Shown: positions 23,687 to 25,617 of the stretch, in pieces
How positions within the stretch are numbered: the stretch's first letter is position 1
Layout: every line of letters starts with the position of its first letter
Notes under the pieces: generated by a model
What the model was told of the DNA's origin: nothing
Database searches by the model: none
What the model saw: only the letters and a program-made list of their open reading frames with translations
Program-made: the position numbers and the translations under genes
NCBI GenBank assembly: GCA_030631725.1
Contig: DAOVKO010000004.1
Span: 1 to 25,617, forward strand
Direction: 5' to 3'
Source: Actinomycetes bacterium
GTDB taxonomy: Bacteria > Planctomycetota > Phycisphaerae > JAACET01
DNA length: 25,617 nt

Positions 23687-24757
23687 TCACAATACGTTGA
23701 ATGCCCTACCACAACGTAAGGTCTTGTTCTTCATATACCAGGCAAGATCGTGCAGCTCAGTGTCTCCATTCACAATTCCATAGTAGAGCTCTTCCCATGT
23801 AAAATGCAGAAATCTCTTTTTGTACATGGGCCTTAAGATTTTACGCATGTTTCGCACGACCGGCATACTTTCGGGCTTCCCCCTTTTGAGATTCATAACA
23901 TGCTGGCTTCTCAAATTAACCACATACCATCTTTCTATCCCGGTCAGCTTCGCCATTGAAGCAGCAAAAACCACGTTTCTGAACAACTGCTCGTAAAACA
24001 CCCTGGGCATGTCGCTAAAGGCAAAGATTTCATTATAATTAATGATGGGGTTCTTTTTACAATATCGTTCTATCAGTTTGGCCCTACTTTTCGGCTTCTC
24101 ATCGAAGCCCTCCTCTATTTCTTCCGCTGGGGGATTTTTGCTCCCAAACTTGGCTTCTATGCAGACAAGCACTTTCTTGGGCACAACGAGCATTATATCC
24201 GGTTCGGTGACGAATTTTACGATATCTGGTTCCAGGTGCCTGCGAACCTCTATAAGAGGGTTGTATTGAGACAATCTGTTGTTTTTCAAATCAATCTTGC
24301 CACCCCATAGGTGAAGCTCCGTCCCTTCTTCGGCATTTGCCTTGGTTATTTGTCCGATCAGTTTCTTTAATGCATGACTTTTAGCAAGCAGCTCAGTAAA
24401 AACATTGAACGTTACAGCGTCTTCACTATTCTCGTAACAGAGACGTTGGGATTCAATTTTTGCTGCTTGCCCAAGGAAATTCTCAAGATAAAAACTTGCG
24501 TTAAACATCAGATTTCGCTTCGTGGCAGTTGCTATGTCTTCTTTTGTCAGGCTGTTGAAATACACAAAACCGGTTTTGTGGATGCGAATTCCATGTTCAG
24601 GACAGAATGGCAAATAAAGCATCTTGCCTTTATGCCGCCGGAAAGGTACCTGCTGGAGCTTGGATCGGCAGTTCTTAACCGGGCACTTGCCTTCGTTGAG
24701 CCTTGTTCTCTGAAGGTCATTTTTAAAGAATGATATGGTACAGCTGGATTTAGCCAT
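23687..24757 (-). CDS. PD-(D/E)XK nuclease-like protein with putative zinc-binding N-terminus
   Basis: Unnamed protein of 356 residues. The N-terminus has a likely zinc site: C25 and C30 (CPVKNC) with C52, H55 and H60 (FCPEHGIRIH). The middle has a restriction-endonuclease-type core: YENSEDAVTFNVF at 108-120, then PDI with D188, a beta strand and E201-A-K203 (CIEAK), the PD-(D/E)XK pattern. YEQLFRNVVFA (255-265) could supply the following helix. It probably cuts or binds DNA, perhaps in phage defence, but no methylase or partner gene is adjacent. ATG 24757 is preferred over GTG 24796 because ggag lies 6-8 bases ahead. The gene is visibly AT-richer and more Lys-rich than its neighbours, suggesting horizontal acquisition, and gggacag repeats lie on both sides. 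Exact family not identified. Confidence 0.75.
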   Translation of the reverse strand: MAKSSCTISFFKNDLQRTRLNEGKCPVKNCRSKLQQVPFRRHKGKMLYLPFCPEHGIRIHKTGFVYFNSLTKEDIATATKRNLMFNASFYLENFLGQAAKIESQRLCYENSEDAVTFNVFTELLAKSHALKKLIGQITKANAEEGTELHLWGGKIDLKNNRLSQYNPLIEVRRHLEPDIVKFVTEPDIMLVVPKKVLVCIEAKFGSKNPPAEEIEEGFDEKPKSRAKLIERYCKKNPIINYNEIFAFSDMPRVFYEQLFRNVVFAASMAKLTGIERWYVVNLRSQHVMNLKRGKPESMPVVRNMRKILRPMYKKRFLHFTWEELYYGIVNGDTELHDLAWYMKNKTLRCGRAFNVL

Positions 24758-24846
24758 CTTTATCTCCCGCATAATTAGATTTTTCTTTTCGTCCACACTT
24801 ATAGTTCGCTTACCTTATTTTCATTTACGTGGTTATAGTATAGGAA

Positions 24847-24857
24847 ATAGGGGACAG
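24847..24857. repeat. ataggggacag repeat abutting the hydro-lyase beta stop codon
   Basis: The word ataggggacag matches the arms of the hairpin at 23596-23638 (ctaggggacag when read on the minus strand). It ends exactly where the beta-subunit stop codon begins (24858), so it marks the boundary of the AT-rich nuclease segment. Confidence 0.45.
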
Positions 24858-25391
24858 CTAGCGGCCATAGATGCTTTTGCCGTGGGCGTCGTAGGCGACG
24901 ATGGCGGGGAAATCTTTGACCATGAGTCGGCGAATGGCCTCGGGGCCCAAATCCTCGTAAGCCAGGATCTCCGAATTCGTAATCTTGGTTCCCAGCAGAG
25001 CCCCCAAGCCCCCAGGGGCAGCCAGGTGCACGGCTGCGTATTTGACCAGGGCCTCGCGGACCTGGGGCCCACGATAACCCTTGCCGATCATCCCCCGCAA
25101 ACCCGCAGCTAACAGGGCTGGTGAGTAGGCATCCATGCGGCTACTGGTGGTCGGGCCGGCTGAACCGATCACCTTGCCGGGCCTGGGCGGTGTCGGGCCG
25201 ACAAAATAAATAAGCTCTCCAGCCAGACTCACTGGCAGCTCTTGGCCGGCCTGGAGCAAATCGTACAGCCGCTTATGGGCTGCATCGCGGGCCGTAAGCA
25301 GCGGCCCGCTGATCAGCACCGCCTGCCCCGCATGCAGGGAACGCACGGCTTGCTCGTCCAACGGCGGTCTGAGTTGAACAACTTTAGCCAT
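24858..25391 (-). CDS. Fe-S hydro-lyase, beta subunit (class I fumarase / L-tartrate dehydratase type)
   Basis: Beta subunit (177 residues) of a two-subunit class I fumarate hydratase or tartrate dehydratase, a [4Fe-4S] lyase of central metabolism. Its family (Fumerase_C) is recognised by GPLLTARDAAHKRL at about 29-42, YFVGPTPP, the signature GSAGPTTSSRMD near 76-87 and GKGYRG. The length fits a separate beta subunit, unlike fused FumA-type enzymes. The ATG overlaps the end of the alpha-subunit gene by 8 bases, with a G-rich ribosome site (gggggggcg) inside the alpha gene. Sequence alone does not decide between fumarase and tartrate dehydratase; fumarase is the more general guess. Confidence 0.92.
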   Translation of the reverse strand: MAKVVQLRPPLDEQAVRSLHAGQAVLISGPLLTARDAAHKRLYDLLQAGQELPVSLAGELIYFVGPTPPRPGKVIGSAGPTTSSRMDAYSPALLAAGLRGMIGKGYRGPQVREALVKYAAVHLAAPGGLGALLGTKITNSEILAYEDLGPEAIRRLMVKDFPAIVAYDAHGKSIYGR

Positions 25392-25617
25392 CTTCGCCCC
25401 CCCCTAACGTTACTGAGCGGTGCCGATGGGAATGGCACTCGATGTTCACGGCCAGCGGCAGCGAAGCAATGTGGCACGGGGCCGTTTCTATCAGCACCGC
25501 CAGGGCTGTGGTATCGCCGCCCATTCCCTGCGGGCCGATCTTCAAGGCATTTATCCTCTTCAGCAACTCATTTTCCAACTGGCTATAGTATTTGTCCGCA
25601 TGGGCTGAACCGAGCTC
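25384..25617 (-). CDS. Fe-S hydro-lyase, alpha subunit, 3' part (runs off the window)
   Basis: The last 77 residues of the alpha subunit are present, open to the window edge (the frame reads ELGSAHADKYYSQ before the visible core). KIGPQGMGGDTTALAV and the ending APCHIASLPLAVNIECHSHRH are characteristic of the C-terminus of the Fumerase family, with cysteines in the region that ligates the [4Fe-4S] cluster. It is upstream of and overlaps the beta-subunit gene, so the two are co-translated. The N-terminal part and the remaining cluster ligands lie outside the window. Confidence 0.9.
   Translation of the reverse strand, partial: ELGSAHADKYYSQLENELLKRINALKIGPQGMGGDTTALAVLIETAPCHIASLPLAVNIECHSHRHRSVTLGGGEDG

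Overview
The window looks like a chromosomal segment of a planctomycete, most likely a Phycisphaerae / Sedimentisphaerales-type anaerobe. This rests on four things: a secreted protein with dockerin-like repeats plus a PEP-CTERM tail, a long pseudopilin-like protein with an FTLIEL leader, a MoxR / ABC-2 / DUF58 / BatA-like / VWA operon of the kind seen in planctomycetes, and a C-terminal motif in the last operon gene typical of planctomycete hypothetical proteins. This is inference from protein style; there is no rRNA or other phylogenetic marker here.

Layout. 54-845: PEP-CTERM/dockerin secreted protein followed by a perfect terminator. 940-2176: an IS110-family element whose long 5' flank holds a palindromic dispersed repeat and may encode a bridge-type RNA. 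2177-6647: a CUT1-type sugar ABC importer in the order ATPase, (binding protein fused to MalF-like permease), MalG-like permease. 6648-7209: mostly non-coding, with a short P-loop gene fragment and a probable bidirectional terminator. 7210-8046 (minus): pseudopilin-like protein. 8047-8830: intergenic DNA with dispersed palindromic repeats and a plausible promoter. 8831-22480 (plus): a tightly packed nine-gene operon. 22614-23336: an IspD homologue with a damaged nucleotide-binding loop. 23337-23686: degenerate dispersed repeats. 23687-24757 (minus): an AT-richer, PD-(D/E)XK nuclease-like protein with a putative zinc-binding N-terminus. 24858-25617 (minus): beta subunit and partial alpha subunit of a class I fumarase / tartrate dehydratase type Fe-S hydro-lyase.

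How the genes work together. The transporter genes form one importer in which the solute receptor is covalently part of one permease. The nine-gene operon combines a MoxR AAA+ ATPase, a DUF58 protein, two membrane-anchored VWA proteins (one with two separate metal-site motifs), an ABC-2 exporter pair, and three membrane or secreted proteins without assigned function. By analogy with MoxR/DUF58/VWA clusters it probably assembles or remodels something in the cell envelope, but the substrate is not visible. The most likely candidates for something undescribed are this operon with its Cys-rich first protein, the fused receptor-permease, and the nuclease-like gene bounded by short gggacag repeats. 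No CRISPR array, tRNA or rRNA was seen.
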